A DNA stretch of 64,000 nt from Ruegeria sediminis (GCF_005938215.1 NZ_VCPD01000011.1:1-64000); one strand, 5' to 3'; numbered from the stretch's first letter, positions 33,331 to 43,358 are shown. Program-made: numbers and translations. Notes: generated by a model from the sequence alone, not told the origin.

Positions 33331-34881
33331 ATGAGACCGATGCGGAACATCTCGCTGTTCACCCGATTTCGTGACCGGTTCGTCCCCATCCTGACGGGGC
33401 CGCCGATCCTCGCCTTTCTTCCCGCCGTTTCGCTGGGCGCCTTCTGGCTTGGTGGTGAAACCGCCTTGCTGCTGACGGCGCTGGGGTTGCCATTGCTGTT
33501 CGCGGCCGTCGGCGCCTTGGACATTTGGCCCGCCTCGGGCCGGGCGACGCGCGACAGGGTCACCGGCCTGATTCAGCGGGACGAGTTTTTGACGGCAATG
33601 ACCCGCCTGCACCGCGAAGCGGCCGTTTCAGGGCAGCGTTCCGCCTGTTTCGTCATCGCGCTGGACCAGATTCGCGAAATAGAAGAACGGCACGGGCAGT
33701 TGGCGGTGGACATGATCGCCCAACGCAGCAGCGAACGGATTACCGCCGCAGTCCGGCGTGGCGACATCGCCGCCCGTTTCGATCACGATCGGTTTGCCGT
33801 CTGCCTTTCGCCGGTGCCCCAGCTTGAGCTTGAGCACTGCATCCAACTGGCCGGCCGAATCCAGGCCGCGATCGAGGACCCGATCATCCTGAACGGGATC
33901 ACCGTTTATGTCTCCTGCTCGGTCGGGTTCTGCCTGCACGGCCGTGCGCCCGGCAACGACGCCGACGGTTGGTTGGACGCGACGCTTGCCGCGTTGGGAG
34001 ATGCGAAACAGATCGGCCCCTCCACCATTCGCGCCTATTCCGCGGCGTCGCGCCGCGCCGGACGCCTCCGCACCGATCTGCGCAACGACATCCGCAATGC
34101 TCTTGATACGGGGCAGATCGTACCCTGGTTCCAGCCGCAGGTTTCGACCGATACCGGCAAGGTGACGGGATTCGAGGCGCTGGCCCGCTGGGTCCATCCC
34201 ACGCGCGGCGTGCTTGGGCCGGACACGTTTCTACAAATCGTCGAGGAAACCGGCCTGGTCGAGCGCCTTGGCCAGGTCATTCGCCACCACGCGCTGGGCG
34301 CGTTGAAATCCTGGGACGAGGCCGGGATGCGCATTCCCCGGGTCAGCGTGAATTTCGCGGCGGAGGAGTTGCGCAGTCCCGGGCTGGTCGATCGCATTCA
34401 GTGGGAACTCGACCGGGTCGACCTGCGCCCGGATCGGCTATGCGTCGAGATTCTCGAAACCGTCTTCGACAAGGCGCCAGACGACGTCATCGCCCGAAAT
34501 GTTGCCGGTTTGGCCGCATCGGGGTGCCGGATCGATCTGGACGACTTCGGGACCGGCCACGCTTCGATCGCCTCGCTCAGGCGTTTCGACGTTTCGAGGA
34601 TCAAGATCGACCGGTCCTTCGTCAAGCGGGCGGACCGGGACCCGAAACAGCAACAGCTTGTCGGCGCCATTCTGACGATGGCCGAGCAGTTGAACCTGGA
34701 AACGCTGGCCGAAGGCGTTGAAACGACCGGCGAACATGCGCTGCTGGCGCAATTGGGCTGCGGTCATGTGCAGGGGTTCGGGATCGCAGGCCCGATGCCG
34801 TTCGAACACACCCTCCACTGGATTGCGGAACACGAAAAAAACCTTGGCAGGACGCCGTCGATCGGACACAAGACGGGTTGA
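33331..34881 (+). CDS. Degenerate GGDEF plus EAL-domain protein (probable c-di-GMP phosphodiesterase)
   Basis: 516 residues. Two N-terminal hydrophobic helices (about 23-65) anchor it. A GGDEF-like domain (about 75-235) has DHDRF (151-155) in place of GGDEF, so cyclase activity is unlikely. The EAL domain (about 245-500) keeps E282-A-L (FEALARW), NFAAEELRS, the second acid in ILETV, the D404/D405 pair (DDFGTG), K426 (IKIDRSF), E461 (EGVET) and QGFG. It should hydrolyse c-di-GMP; the degenerate domain may bind GTP and regulate. It lies between ttcA and yidC. Confidence 0.9.
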   Translation: MRPMRNISLFTRFRDRFVPILTGPPILAFLPAVSLGAFWLGGETALLLTALGLPLLFAAVGALDIWPASGRATRDRVTGLIQRDEFLTAMTRLHREAAVSGQRSACFVIALDQIREIEERHGQLAVDMIAQRSSERITAAVRRGDIAARFDHDRFAVCLSPVPQLELEHCIQLAGRIQAAIEDPIILNGITVYVSCSVGFCLHGRAPGNDADGWLDATLAALGDAKQIGPSTIRAYSAASRRAGRLRTDLRNDIRNALDTGQIVPWFQPQVSTDTGKVTGFEALARWVHPTRGVLGPDTFLQIVEETGLVERLGQVIRHHALGALKSWDEAGMRIPRVSVNFAAEELRSPGLVDRIQWELDRVDLRPDRLCVEILETVFDKAPDDVIARNVAGLAASGCRIDLDDFGTGHASIASLRRFDVSRIKIDRSFVKRADRDPKQQQLVGAILTMAEQLNLETLAEGVETTGEHALLAQLGCGHVQGFGIAGPMPFEHTLHWIAEHEKNLGRTPSIGHKTG

Positions 34882-35007
34882 TTTATGCCGTTCCGCGGGC
34901 GGACAACGCCAATTACACCGGAATTCGGGGCTGAATCTGCTTGACCTTTCGGGCTGCACTCTGTTGAACCCACCGGTGTCTTCCAATGCAGAAGGTGGCT
35001 GTCCCAG

Positions 35008-36837
35008 ATGGACGATCAGAACAAGAATCTCATCCTCGCAACCGCGCTCAGCTTTCTCGTGATCCTTGTTTGGTTCGTGCTGTTCCCTCCCCCGGAACCG
35101 AGCACCCAAGCAGAGGACACCACGATCAGCGCCACCGAAGGTGAAACGGTTCAGACGCCGAAAGCAGTTGGACCCGCCGAAGGCGGCGGCAGCGCTCCTG
35201 TCACGGCAGAAGCCGCGCCCGAGACCCAGGCGCCGCGGGTTCAGATCGACACGCCGCGCCTGACCGGCAGCCTGTCGCTGTCGGGTGGCCGGATCGACAA
35301 GCTGTCGCTCAAGGATTACCGCGTGTCGCTGGCCAAGGACTCGAAGATCGTCGAGCTTCTGTCGCCGGTCGGTTCGCAATCCGCCTATTACGCCCTGTAC
35401 GGCTGGGCGCCCGGTGCGGGTCTGAAGGCCACCGACGTGCCAGGCCCCAACACGTTGTGGAGCCTTGAACAGGGCGAAACCCTTGGCGTGGACAGCCCCA
35501 TCACCCTGGTCTGGGACAATGGCAACGGCCTGACCTTCCGCCGCACCATCTCGGTGGACGAAAACTACATGTTCACCGTGACCCAGTCGGTCGAGAACGC
35601 GACGCAGGCCGAAGTGGGCATGGCCCCCTACGGCATCCTGGCGCGCCACGGCGTCGGCGAAGACGCCGAACTGCCGGAACTGAAGAACTTCTTCATCCTG
35701 CACGAAGGCGTCATCGGCATGACCGACGGCACCCTTTCCGAAATAGACTACGACGATGTGCGGGATTTCGACGTCCATCCGAACGAGCGCGCGCAGGCCG
35801 AGGTATTCCAGGTCAAGCAAGACGGCTGGATCGGCTTCACCGACCACTACTGGATGACCACGCTGATTCCCGAGCCGGGATCGGCCTTCCGGGCGGCGGC
35901 GAAATACGACGACCGCCGCAAGATCTACCAGACCGAAACCGTGCTGCCGACGCTGACCGTCCCGGCGGGCGAATCCGCGCAAGTCACCACGCGCCTGTTC
36001 GCAGGCGCCAAGGAATGGGAAACCATCCGCGAATACCAGGCCGAGGGCGTCCTGAAATTCATCGACAGCATCGACTGGGGCTGGTTCTTCTTCCTGACCA
36101 AGCCAATCTTCTGGCTGCTGCACAACCTCAATCAGCTGATCGGCAACATGGGCTGGTCGATCATCGGCCTTACCCTGATCATCAAGGCGATCCTGTTCCC
36201 GCTGGCCTTCAAATCCTACGTCTCGATGGCGAAGATGAAGGAACTGCAGCCGCAGATGGAGGCCCTGAAGGAAGCCGCCGGCGACGACCGCCAGAAGATG
36301 CAGCAGGGCATGATGGAACTGTACAAGAAGGAAAAGGTGAACCCCGCTTCGGGCTGTCTGCCAATCCTCCTGCAGATCCCTATCTTCTTCTCTCTCTACA
36401 AGGTGATCTTCGTCACCATCGAACTGCGCCAGGCTCCGTGGTTCGGCCCCTTCCAAGACCTTAGTGCGCCTGACCCGACCTCGATCATGAATTTCTTCGG
36501 CTGGATGCCCTGGGCCGGTCCCGAGCCGGGCTCGCTGATGGCGACCATCTTCATCGGCATCCTGCCGATCCTGCTGGGCGTCTCGATGTGGCTGCAGCAG
36601 AAGCTCAATCCGGCGCCGACCGACGCCACACAGGCGATGATCTTCGCTTGGATGCCATGGGTGTTCATGTTCATGCTGGGCAGCTTCGCCAGCGGGCTGG
36701 TCGTGTACTGGATCGCGAACAACACGATCACCTTCACGCAGCAGTACCTGATCATGCGCAGCCAGGGCTACACGCCCGACGTGTTCGGCAACATCAAGTC
36801 CGGCTTCAAGCGGACGCCCAAGACGGGCGGCAAATGA
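35008..36837 (+). CDS. yidC: Membrane protein insertase YidC
   Basis: 609 residues. One N-terminal transmembrane helix (about 8-26), a large periplasmic domain (about 60-350) with the beta-sandwich of Gram-negative YidC, then the conserved core. WFFFLTKPIFWLLH, IIKAILFPLAFKSYVSMAKM, a coiled cytoplasmic loop, PASGCLPILLQIPIFFSLY and the last helices ending around VYWIANNTITFTQQYLIMR are all visible. It inserts and folds inner-membrane proteins, alone or with SecYEG. Its stop overlaps the MOSC-gene start by ATGA. Confidence 0.97.
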   Translation: MDDQNKNLILATALSFLVILVWFVLFPPPEPSTQAEDTTISATEGETVQTPKAVGPAEGGGSAPVTAEAAPETQAPRVQIDTPRLTGSLSLSGGRIDKLSLKDYRVSLAKDSKIVELLSPVGSQSAYYALYGWAPGAGLKATDVPGPNTLWSLEQGETLGVDSPITLVWDNGNGLTFRRTISVDENYMFTVTQSVENATQAEVGMAPYGILARHGVGEDAELPELKNFFILHEGVIGMTDGTLSEIDYDDVRDFDVHPNERAQAEVFQVKQDGWIGFTDHYWMTTLIPEPGSAFRAAAKYDDRRKIYQTETVLPTLTVPAGESAQVTTRLFAGAKEWETIREYQAEGVLKFIDSIDWGWFFFLTKPIFWLLHNLNQLIGNMGWSIIGLTLIIKAILFPLAFKSYVSMAKMKELQPQMEALKEAAGDDRQKMQQGMMELYKKEKVNPASGCLPILLQIPIFFSLYKVIFVTIELRQAPWFGPFQDLSAPDPTSIMNFFGWMPWAGPEPGSLMATIFIGILPILLGVSMWLQQKLNPAPTDATQAMIFAWMPWVFMFMLGSFASGLVVYWIANNTITFTQQYLIMRSQGYTPDVFGNIKSGFKRTPKTGGK

Positions 36838-37571
36838 GCGGGACGGTCACCGGCCTCTGGCGGCACCCGATCAAGGCGCATGGCCGCGAGGCACTTGAGG
36901 CGGTGACCATGACCCCCGGGCAGACCATGCCCGGGGATCGCGTTTGGGCGGTCGCGCACGAGAAATCGGATGCGGACGGTATGCAATGGGAACGCTGCAC
37001 CAATTTCACGCGCGCGGCGGGATCGCCGCAACTCATGGCAATCTCCGCCCGTACCGACGGCGATCGGATCGTCCTGATGCATCCCGGGCGTCCGGACCTG
37101 ACCTTCAACCCCGATCATGACACGCGGTCGTTTCTTGATTGGGTCGCCCCGCTGATGCCCGAGGGACGCGCGGCCCCTGCCCGCATCCTCCGTGTCCCGG
37201 GCGTCGGCATGACGGACAGCGACTGGCCTTCGGTGACGCTCTGCAACATGGCCTCTCACCGGGCGGTGCAACAGAAAGCGGGCCTGCCGCTCTCCATCCA
37301 TCGCTGGCGCGGAAACATCTGGTTCGACGGCCTGCCGGTCTGGGAGGAGTTCGACTGGATCGGCCGGGACATCCGGATCGGCGGGGCGGTGTTCCGGGTT
37401 CGCGAGCGCACGACACGGTGCCTGGCCACCGCGGCCAATCCCGAAACCGGGCTCCGCGATGTCGATACGCTGGCAACGCTTGAGACCTGGGGCCATCAGG
37501 ATTTCAGCGTTAAGGCCGAAGTAGTCCAGGGCGGTGAAATCCGCGTCGGTGACAAGGTGGAACCACTATGA
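36834..37571 (+). CDS. MOSC-domain protein
   Basis: 245 residues. The N-terminal beta-barrel (VTGLWRHPIKAHGREAL), MPGDRVWAV and the C-terminal MOSC core (HRWRGNIWFDGLPVWEEFDWIGRDI, then RTTRCLATAANPETGLRD) with its single conserved cysteine are clear. MOSC proteins carry molybdenum cofactor or sulfur to targets and include relatives of the mARC/YcbX enzymes. The start overlaps yidC by ATGA, and the stop overlaps engB by ATGA. The conserved position between yidC and engB is typical of Rhodobacteraceae. Substrate unknown. Confidence 0.9.
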   Translation: MSGTVTGLWRHPIKAHGREALEAVTMTPGQTMPGDRVWAVAHEKSDADGMQWERCTNFTRAAGSPQLMAISARTDGDRIVLMHPGRPDLTFNPDHDTRSFLDWVAPLMPEGRAAPARILRVPGVGMTDSDWPSVTLCNMASHRAVQQKAGLPLSIHRWRGNIWFDGLPVWEEFDWIGRDIRIGGAVFRVRERTTRCLATAANPETGLRDVDTLATLETWGHQDFSVKAEVVQGGEIRVGDKVEPL

Positions 37572-38221
37572 CCACTCTGCCCTTTCCCATAGCCGAAGAA
37601 CCCGATGCGGCGGCGCTCGAAGCCGGGCGCAAGCTGTTCGCCGGCCAGTCCGAGTTCGTCAAGGGCGTCGTCGCCATGTCCGGCCTGCCCGCTCCCGACC
37701 GGCTCGAGGTGTGTTTCGCCGGCCGCTCGAACGTGGGCAAATCAAGCCTCATCAATGCGCTGACCGGCACCAAGGGGCTTGCCCGCGCCTCCAACACGCC
37801 CGGGCGGACGCAGGAGATCAACTATTTCACCCAAGGCCCAAGCCTCTACCTGGTCGACCTGCCCGGCTACGGCTACGCCAACGCGCCGGTCAAGGTGGTC
37901 GAGAAATGGCAAAAGCTGCTGAAGCAATATCTCGGCGGTCGGCAGACCCTGCGCCGCGCCTTCGTGCTGATCGATTCCCGTCACGGCGTGAAGGCGGTGG
38001 ATGACGAGATCATGAAACTGCTGGACAGCAGCGCGGTCACCTTTCAATGCGTGCTGACCAAGGCCGACAAGGTGAAAGCCAAGGAACGTGAAAAGGTGCT
38101 GGACCAGGTCCGAAAGGCGCTGGCCAAACACCCGGCCGCCTTCCCCGAGATCGTCCTGACCTCTTCGGAACAGGGCGACGGCATTCCGACGCTGAGGTCG
38201 ATCATCGCCCATCTGGAATAA
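37568..38221 (+). CDS. engB: Ribosome biogenesis GTPase EngB (YihA/YsxC)
   Basis: 217 residues. G1 FAGRSNVGKSSLINAL, G2 around TPGRTQEINYF, G3 DLPGYGYA, G4 LTKADK and a C-terminal LTSSEQGDGI (G5) mark an EngB-type GTPase. It assists assembly of the 50S subunit. Its start overlaps the MOSC gene by ATGA. Length is typical. Confidence 0.96.
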   Translation: MTTLPFPIAEEPDAAALEAGRKLFAGQSEFVKGVVAMSGLPAPDRLEVCFAGRSNVGKSSLINALTGTKGLARASNTPGRTQEINYFTQGPSLYLVDLPGYGYANAPVKVVEKWQKLLKQYLGGRQTLRRAFVLIDSRHGVKAVDDEIMKLLDSSAVTFQCVLTKADKVKAKEREKVLDQVRKALAKHPAAFPEIVLTSSEQGDGIPTLRSIIAHLE

Positions 38222-38323
38222 CCGGTCGCTGTTCCCGCCGCAGCCAAGCGACGCATTTCGCCCGATCCGGACTTGGCAGTTCCGCGCAAAGGCCCTAACA
38301 CGGGTCGTCAAAGGGACACAGCC

Positions 38324-39187
38324 ATGAAGACACAGGACATGAACCGGGACTGGATCGCCACTGCTGCCACGCTGAGCAGCGCCCTGCCCTATCTGCAGCG
38401 TTACGACGGGGCAATCGTTGTCATCAAGCTCGGCGGTCACGCCATGGGCAGCGACGAGGCGATGGAAAGCTTCGCCCGCGACGTCGTGTTGCTGCGGCAT
38501 GTCGGCGTCAACCCGGTGGTCGTGCACGGCGGCGGCCCCATGATCAACGCGATGCTCAAGAAGCTGGACATCCAGTCGGAATTCGTGAACGGCAAACGGG
38601 TGACGGACCAGGCCACGGTCGAGGTGGTCGAGATGGTTCTTTCGGGCGTCGTCAACAAGCGCATCGTGCAGGCGATCAACGCGCAGGGCGGCACCGCGGT
38701 GGGTCTGTCCGGCAAGGACGCCAATCTGATGATCTGCGATCAGACGGACAGTTCGCTGGGCTTTGTCGGCACCCCGTCCGAGATGAACCCGAAACTGCTG
38801 CAGGACCTCTTCGCGCATGACGTGATCCCGGTGATCGCCCCCCTGGGCGCGGGCCGGAACGGCGAAACCTTCAACATCAACGGCGACACCGCCGCCGGCG
38901 CCATCGCCGCCGCGCTCAAGGCCGACCGGCTGTTGCTGCTGACCGATGTGTCCGGCGTCAAGAATGCCGCCGGCGAAGTCGTGACCGAACTCAAGGCCGG
39001 ACAGATCCGTGAAATGACCCGTGAGGGCACGATCGCGGGCGGCATGATCCCCAAGACCGAAACCGCGCTGGACGCGCTGCACAGCGGCGTTCGGGCCGTG
39101 GTCATTCTGGACGGGCGCGCGCCGAATGCGGTTTTGCTGGAACTGTTCACCGAACACGGCGCCGGTTCGCTGATCCGGCCCGACTGA
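38324..39187 (+). CDS. argB: Acetylglutamate kinase
   Basis: 287 residues. [11 protein letters not shown] (phosphate-binding lysine), [11 protein letters not shown], the FVNGKRVTD segment, [16 protein letters not shown], a [15 protein letters not shown] substrate loop and [14 protein letters not shown] define ArgB. It phosphorylates N-acetylglutamate, the second step of arginine synthesis. ATG 38324 is chosen: the frame opens earlier at 38273 but without homology. A short hairpin, ACAAGC/GCTTGT at 39198-39213, follows the stop and might be a weak terminator. Confidence 0.96.
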   Translation: MKTQDMNRDWIATAATLSSALPYLQRYDGAIVVIKLGGHAMGSDEAMESFARDVVLLRHVGVNPVVVHGGGPMINAMLKKLDIQSEFVNGKRVTDQATVEVVEMVLSGVVNKRIVQAINAQGGTAVGLSGKDANLMICDQTDSSLGFVGTPSEMNPKLLQDLFAHDVIPVIAPLGAGRNGETFNINGDTAAGAIAAALKADRLLLLTDVSGVKNAAGEVVTELKAGQIREMTREGTIAGGMIPKTETALDALHSGVRAVVILDGRAPNAVLLELFTEHGAGSLIRPD

Positions 39188-39244
39188 CGCCTTCGTGACA
39201 AGCGCGGGCTTGTGATTTGATGTCACATGCCCAACTGTGAATGT

Positions 39245-40039
39245 ATGGAGCAAGAAACCGTCATTCGCCTGGCCGTATTTCTGGGTCTGTTCGCCGTCTT
39301 CGCGGTGGCCGAGTCCTTTTCCCCGCGCCGGCCTCGCCAATATGACCGGCGCCGTCGCTGGCTCACCAACCTGTCGATCACTGTCTTGAATACGCTGACG
39401 CTCAGGGCGATGGCGATAGGCGTTCCTTTGCTGGCTGTCGGCGCTGCCATCGATGCAGGGCAGAAGGGTTGGGGCCTTTTCAACCATCTGGACTGGCCCG
39501 GTTGGATCGAGGTCACGCTGTCGGTCCTGATCCTCGACTTCGCCATCTGGGCGCAGCATCTGGTCACCCACAAGGTCCCGATACTGTGGCGGTTGCACCG
39601 GGTGCACCATGCGGACCGCGACATGGACGTGACCACGGCGGTTCGGTTCCACCCGGTCGAGATCGCGCTATCCATGCTTTTGAAGATCGGTTTGGTCTAC
39701 CTGCTGGGTCCCAGCGCGCTTGCCGTCGTGCTTTTCGAGATCGTGCTGAACGGAACCGCTCTCTTCACCCATTCGAATCTGAAACTCCCCCTTGCCGTGG
39801 ACGCGGTGTTGCGTAGGATTCTGGTGACGCCGGACATGCATCGGGTGCACCATTCGTTGCTGCGTAAGGAACATGACAGCAACTATGGTTTTGCATTGTC
39901 GATCTGGGACCGGATGATGGGAACCTACGTGGCGCAACCGGGAAAGGGGCATGACGACATGACCATTGGCCTTGAATGGCAGGATGACCGCCCGACGCGG
40001 CTGGGGTGGAGCCTGTCGCTGCCGTTCCGAAAAAAATGA
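39245..40039 (+). CDS. Sterol desaturase/fatty acid hydroxylase-family membrane enzyme
   Basis: About 264 residues with four hydrophobic helices. The di-iron histidine boxes HLVTH, HRLHHVHH-like HRVHHAD and HRVHHSLLRKEHDSNYG place it in the fatty-acid-hydroxylase superfamily. Members hydroxylate or desaturate lipids with O2. ATG 39227 is an alternative start; no strong SD supports either. The stop overlaps the following 4Fe-4S protein gene by ATGA. Function in this organism is not known; ornithine or hopanoid lipid modification would be possible (inference). Confidence 0.8.
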   Translation: MEQETVIRLAVFLGLFAVFAVAESFSPRRPRQYDRRRRWLTNLSITVLNTLTLRAMAIGVPLLAVGAAIDAGQKGWGLFNHLDWPGWIEVTLSVLILDFAIWAQHLVTHKVPILWRLHRVHHADRDMDVTTAVRFHPVEIALSMLLKIGLVYLLGPSALAVVLFEIVLNGTALFTHSNLKLPLAVDAVLRRILVTPDMHRVHHSLLRKEHDSNYGFALSIWDRMMGTYVAQPGKGHDDMTIGLEWQDDRPTRLGWSLSLPFRKK

Positions 40040-40701
40040 GTTACGGCGAAGTCGAGGCGGCCGCAAAAGGGGCCGGGTTGATCGTGATGGGCGCGCTGCA
40101 TCCGCGGACAAGCGGCGCCAGGGGGCTGAAAGGCGGCACCCTGATCCTGCTTGGCGCCGGGTCCGGGTTTTGGCCCATTCTTCAGGCTGCGCCCGAGTGG
40201 CGCGACGGCAAGCCCGATCCCGTCGACCGCTGGTCCAGCCGCGTCGTGGGTTCCATCGCCGCGGCCTTTGGCGCCGAGGCGCGCTTTCCGTTCGGTGGCC
40301 CTCCCTATGATCCGTTCATCGACTGGGCGCTGAAATCCGGCCGCGCCTTCCTCAGCCCGGTCGGAGCCATGGTGCACGACACCGTGGGGATGATGATCTC
40401 ATACCGGGGCGCGCTGCATTTCGCGGATGAATTCGTCATACCTCGTACCGACGCTGCCTCGCCCTGCCTGGCCTGTTCCGAGCCCTGCGCCACGGCCTGT
40501 CCGGTGGGGGCGCTGAATGCGGATTCGTTCTATGACGTCGCGGCCTGCCATCGCCATCTGGATACGCCCGAGGGCAGTTCCTGCATGACCGGCGGCTGCG
40601 CCGCCCGCCTGGCCTGCCCGGTCAGTGCGGGTGCGGGCCGCCACCCCGAGCAATCCGCCCACCACATGAAGGCCTTTCATCCGTCATGCCCCGCACTCTG
40701 A
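40036..40701 (+). CDS. 4Fe-4S ferredoxin-like protein
   Basis: 221 residues. One 4Fe-4S-binding motif lies at CLACSEPCATACPVGA, with further cysteines at CHRHL, CMTGGCAARLACP. An N-terminal domain of about 130 residues has SPVGAMVHDTVGMMISYRGAL and other stretches resembling epoxyqueuosine-reductase or corrinoid-ferredoxin relatives. It could supply electrons to the upstream hydroxylase-family enzyme, with which it overlaps by 4 bases, but that is inference. It also overlaps the sixA start by 16 bases. Confidence 0.75.
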   Translation: MSYGEVEAAAKGAGLIVMGALHPRTSGARGLKGGTLILLGAGSGFWPILQAAPEWRDGKPDPVDRWSSRVVGSIAAAFGAEARFPFGGPPYDPFIDWALKSGRAFLSPVGAMVHDTVGMMISYRGALHFADEFVIPRTDAASPCLACSEPCATACPVGALNADSFYDVAACHRHLDTPEGSSCMTGGCAARLACPVSAGAGRHPEQSAHHMKAFHPSCPAL

Positions 40702-41183
40702 TCCTGATCCGGCACGCAAAGTCCAGTTGGGACGACTTGACTCTGGACGACCATGACCGCCCGCTGAACAAGCGCGGCCGCAGGTCGGCGGAGGCGATCG
40801 GGGCCTGGTTGAAACGGAAAGGATGGCTGCCGGACGAGGTTCTAAGCTCGACCTCCGTCCGCACGCGGGAAACCTGGGCGAGGATGGCGCTGGATGTGGA
40901 CAAGGTCACCTTCACCGGCGATCTCTACCACGCCTCGCCTGAGGAGACGTTGTCGCTGCTTTCTGAAGCGAAAGGCGATACGGTTCTCCTGCTCGGTCAC
41001 AATCCCGGTTTCGCCGAATTCGCGGGTGAGATCGTGGACGAAGCACCGATGCACGCGCGGTTCTTCGATTTCCCGACCTGCGCGACGGCCGTAATCCGGT
41101 TCGACATCGACGATTGGCGGGATGTGAAGTGGCACAGCGGAGAGGCGGTGGATTTCGTCATCCCGCGCGAACTTCTGAAATAG
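40686..41183 (+). CDS. sixA: SixA-type histidine phosphatase
   Basis: 165 residues of the histidine phosphatase (phosphoglycerate-mutase-like) clan. It opens with LILIRHAKSSWDD, where the RHA histidine is the phospho-acceptor, and has RPLNKRGRR, the SSTSVRTRETW stretch and a second active-site histidine in LLLGHNPGFAEFA. SixA removes phosphate from phosphohistidine of HPt domains. It overlaps the preceding 4Fe-4S gene by 16 bases, and a GC-rich hairpin follows within 3 bases of its stop. Confidence 0.85.
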   Translation: MPRTLILIRHAKSSWDDLTLDDHDRPLNKRGRRSAEAIGAWLKRKGWLPDEVLSSTSVRTRETWARMALDVDKVTFTGDLYHASPEETLSLLSEAKGDTVLLLGHNPGFAEFAGEIVDEAPMHARFFDFPTCATAVIRFDIDDWRDVKWHSGEAVDFVIPRELLK

Positions 41184-41208
41184 AAAAGGCGGGGCAAGTC
41201 CCCGCCTT
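41182..41208 (-). terminator. Terminator of aapJQMP, shared with sixA
   Basis: AAGGCGGGG (41186-41194) and CCCCGCCTT (41200-41208) form a 9-bp stem with a 5-base loop. On the minus strand it is followed by TTTTCTATTT, which fits an intrinsic terminator about 40 bases after the aapP stop. A second GC-rich hairpin, GGGGC/GCCCC (41227-41239), lies between aapP and it. Confidence 0.7.
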
Positions 41209-41247
41209 CACTCTTTCTGCAGCTTAGGGGCTTGGCCCCATCCTGCT

Positions 41248-42039
41248 TCAGTGACCCAGGATCTGGCTGAGGAACAGCTTGGTCCGTTCGCTCTTCGGGT
41301 TGTTGAAGAACTCTTCCGGCTCGTTCTGCTCCACGATCTGGCCGGCATCCATGAAAATCACGCGGTTCGCGACCTGACGGGCGAAACCCATCTCGTGCGT
41401 CACGCAAAGCATGGTCATGCCTTCCTCGGCCAGTTCGATCATGGTGTCGAGCACCTCCTTGATCATTTCCGGGTCCAGCGCCGAGGTCGGTTCATCGAAC
41501 AGCATGATGCGGGGCATCATGCAGAGCGACCGGGCGATGGCCACGCGCTGCTGCTGACCGCCGGACAGCTGGCCGGGGTACTTGTCGGCCTGTTCCGGGA
41601 TCTTCACCTTTTCCAGGAAGTGCATTGCGCGCTCCTCGGCCTCCTTGCGGGGCGTCTTGCGAACCCAGATCGGGGCCAGCGTGCAGTTTTCCAGGATGGA
41701 CAGGTGCGGGAACAGGTTGAAGTGCTGGAACACCATCCCGACCTCGGACCGGATCTTGTCGATGTTCTTGAGGTCGTTCGACAGCTCGGTTCCATCGACG
41801 ACGATCTTGCCCTGCTGGTGTTCCTCCAGCGCGTTGATGCAGCGGATCAGGGTGGACTTGCCCGAGCCCGACGGGCCGGCGATCACGATCCGCTCGCCCC
41901 GGTTGACCGTCAGGTTGATGTCGCGCAGCACGTGGAAGGCCCCGTACCACTTGTTCATGTTGTTGATTTCGATGGCGACCTCGTCGCTCACCTGCATCTT
42001 CGATCGGTCGATTTCGCGTTCTACGGAAAGTTGTGACAT
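41248..42039 (-). CDS. aapP: General L-amino acid ABC transporter ATP-binding protein AapP
   Basis: 263 residues. Walker [12 protein letters not shown]-loop [17 protein letters not shown], signature [14 protein letters not shown], Walker [12 protein letters not shown] and the switch histidine in VTHEMGF are complete. Sequence type is that of polar-amino-acid importers such as AapP, GlnQ and GltL. The frame is open to 42120; ATG 42039 has AGGAGG about 6-8 bases upstream. It lies 10 bases after aapM, last in the aapJQMP operon. Confidence 0.95.
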   Translation of the reverse strand: MSQLSVEREIDRSKMQVSDEVAIEINNMNKWYGAFHVLRDINLTVNRGERIVIAGPSGSGKSTLIRCINALEEHQQGKIVVDGTELSNDLKNIDKIRSEVGMVFQHFNLFPHLSILENCTLAPIWVRKTPRKEAEERAMHFLEKVKIPEQADKYPGQLSGGQQQRVAIARSLCMMPRIMLFDEPTSALDPEMIKEVLDTMIELAEEGMTMLCVTHEMGFARQVANRVIFMDAGQIVEQNEPEEFFNNPKSERTKLFLSQILGH

Positions 42040-42049
42040 TGGGCCCTCC

Positions 42050-43357
42050 TCAGCGATGGCCGGTGTGGAGCTTGCGCTCCAGATACATGGAATAGCGGGA
42101 CATGCCGAAGCAGAAGGCAAAGAACAGCAGGGCGATGAAGCCGTAGAGTTCCCAGACGATGCCGTTCCAGTTGGCGTCCGCGCGGATTGCGTTGGACAGG
42201 CCCAGAGGGTCCAGAAGCCCGATGATCGAGACCAGCGTGGTGTCCTTGAAGACCCCGATGAAGGTCGACACGATGCCCGGGATCGAGATCTTGAGCGCCT
42301 GCGGCATGATGATCAGCCGTTGCGACTGCCAGTAGTTGAGGCCGAGCGAGTCCGCCCCCTCGTACTGGCCGCGCGGCAAGGCGGCGAGACCGCCGCGGAT
42401 CACCTCGGCCATGTAGGCCGCGGCAAACAGCGTCACCATGATCAGCACCCGCAGGATGATGTCGAAATTGGTCCCGGGCGGCAGGAACAGGTTCAGCAGG
42501 GTCGATGCCACGAACAACAACGTGATCAGCGGAACGCCCCGGATGAACTCGATGAAACCCACGCAGATATATTTCACGATCAGCAGATCGGACTGGCGCC
42601 CCAGCGCCAGCACGATGCCCAGCGGCAGCGAACAGGCGATGGCGACGACGCCGATGGTGATCGACAGCATGAAGCCCCCGAACTTGCGGCTTTCGACCGG
42701 TTCGATCCCAATGGCCGCGATGGAGTCCATCGCTCCGACAAAGTAGCTGGACAGGACAAGCCACCAGATCAACGCAACGAGAGCGCCCGCAATGAAACCC
42801 AGCAGGGTGCTCATCGCCTTGCTGACCGCGTTGAATGCCGCCCAACCCAGAACGAAGCCCAACAGCGCCGCGACGGGTGCCCAGATCGTTCCGCCCCAAA
42901 GAAGCCAGGGGAAGATGAACGGGTAGAGCGCCGAGAAGATCAGCAGTTTCGAGGGCACCTTGTCGGAAAACAGCACCGGTGCCAGCGCCACGCCCAGCAG
43001 GACGAAGGCCGCGATGGGACGCCAATAAAGATGCTCGGGGTAGAAGCCGAAGATCAGCTGTATCCAGCGTTCGTGGATCACCCCCCAGCAGGCGCCGGCG
43101 TAGTGTCCTTCGCGGCCCAGCGCGTGCAGGATCTCGCGGCATTCCGCCAGCGAGCCCGAATCCCAGGTCGGCGAGATCACCCACGGGACGAGACCGGCCA
43201 GTACCTTGAAGATAAAGTACAGCGACAGAACCGTCAGCAGGCTGTTGAACCAGTTCGAGAACAGGTTGTGCCTTACCCAGCCGATTGCGCCCACTTCGGA
43301 TACGGGCGGCTCCTGCTCGGGGAGCATCTCGGTACGGACATATCCAATGTCAGACAT
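42050..43357 (-). CDS. aapM: General L-amino acid ABC transporter permease AapM
   Basis: 435 residues, long for an amino-acid permease but typical of AapM/BztC. Several N-terminal helices lead to a C-terminal binding-protein-dependent transport domain. Its [19 protein letters not shown] segment and the EAA loop [26 protein letters not shown] contact the ATPase. It pairs with AapQ as the heterodimeric channel. The gap to aapQ is 1 base. Confidence 0.94.
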   Translation of the reverse strand: MSDIGYVRTEMLPEQEPPVSEVGAIGWVRHNLFSNWFNSLLTVLSLYFIFKVLAGLVPWVISPTWDSGSLAECREILHALGREGHYAGACWGVIHERWIQLIFGFYPEHLYWRPIAAFVLLGVALAPVLFSDKVPSKLLIFSALYPFIFPWLLWGGTIWAPVAALLGFVLGWAAFNAVSKAMSTLLGFIAGALVALIWWLVLSSYFVGAMDSIAAIGIEPVESRKFGGFMLSITIGVVAIACSLPLGIVLALGRQSDLLIVKYICVGFIEFIRGVPLITLLFVASTLLNLFLPPGTNFDIILRVLIMVTLFAAAYMAEVIRGGLAALPRGQYEGADSLGLNYWQSQRLIIMPQALKISIPGIVSTFIGVFKDTTLVSIIGLLDPLGLSNAIRADANWNGIVWELYGFIALLFFAFCFGMSRYSMYLERKLHTGHR

Positions 43358-43358
43358 C

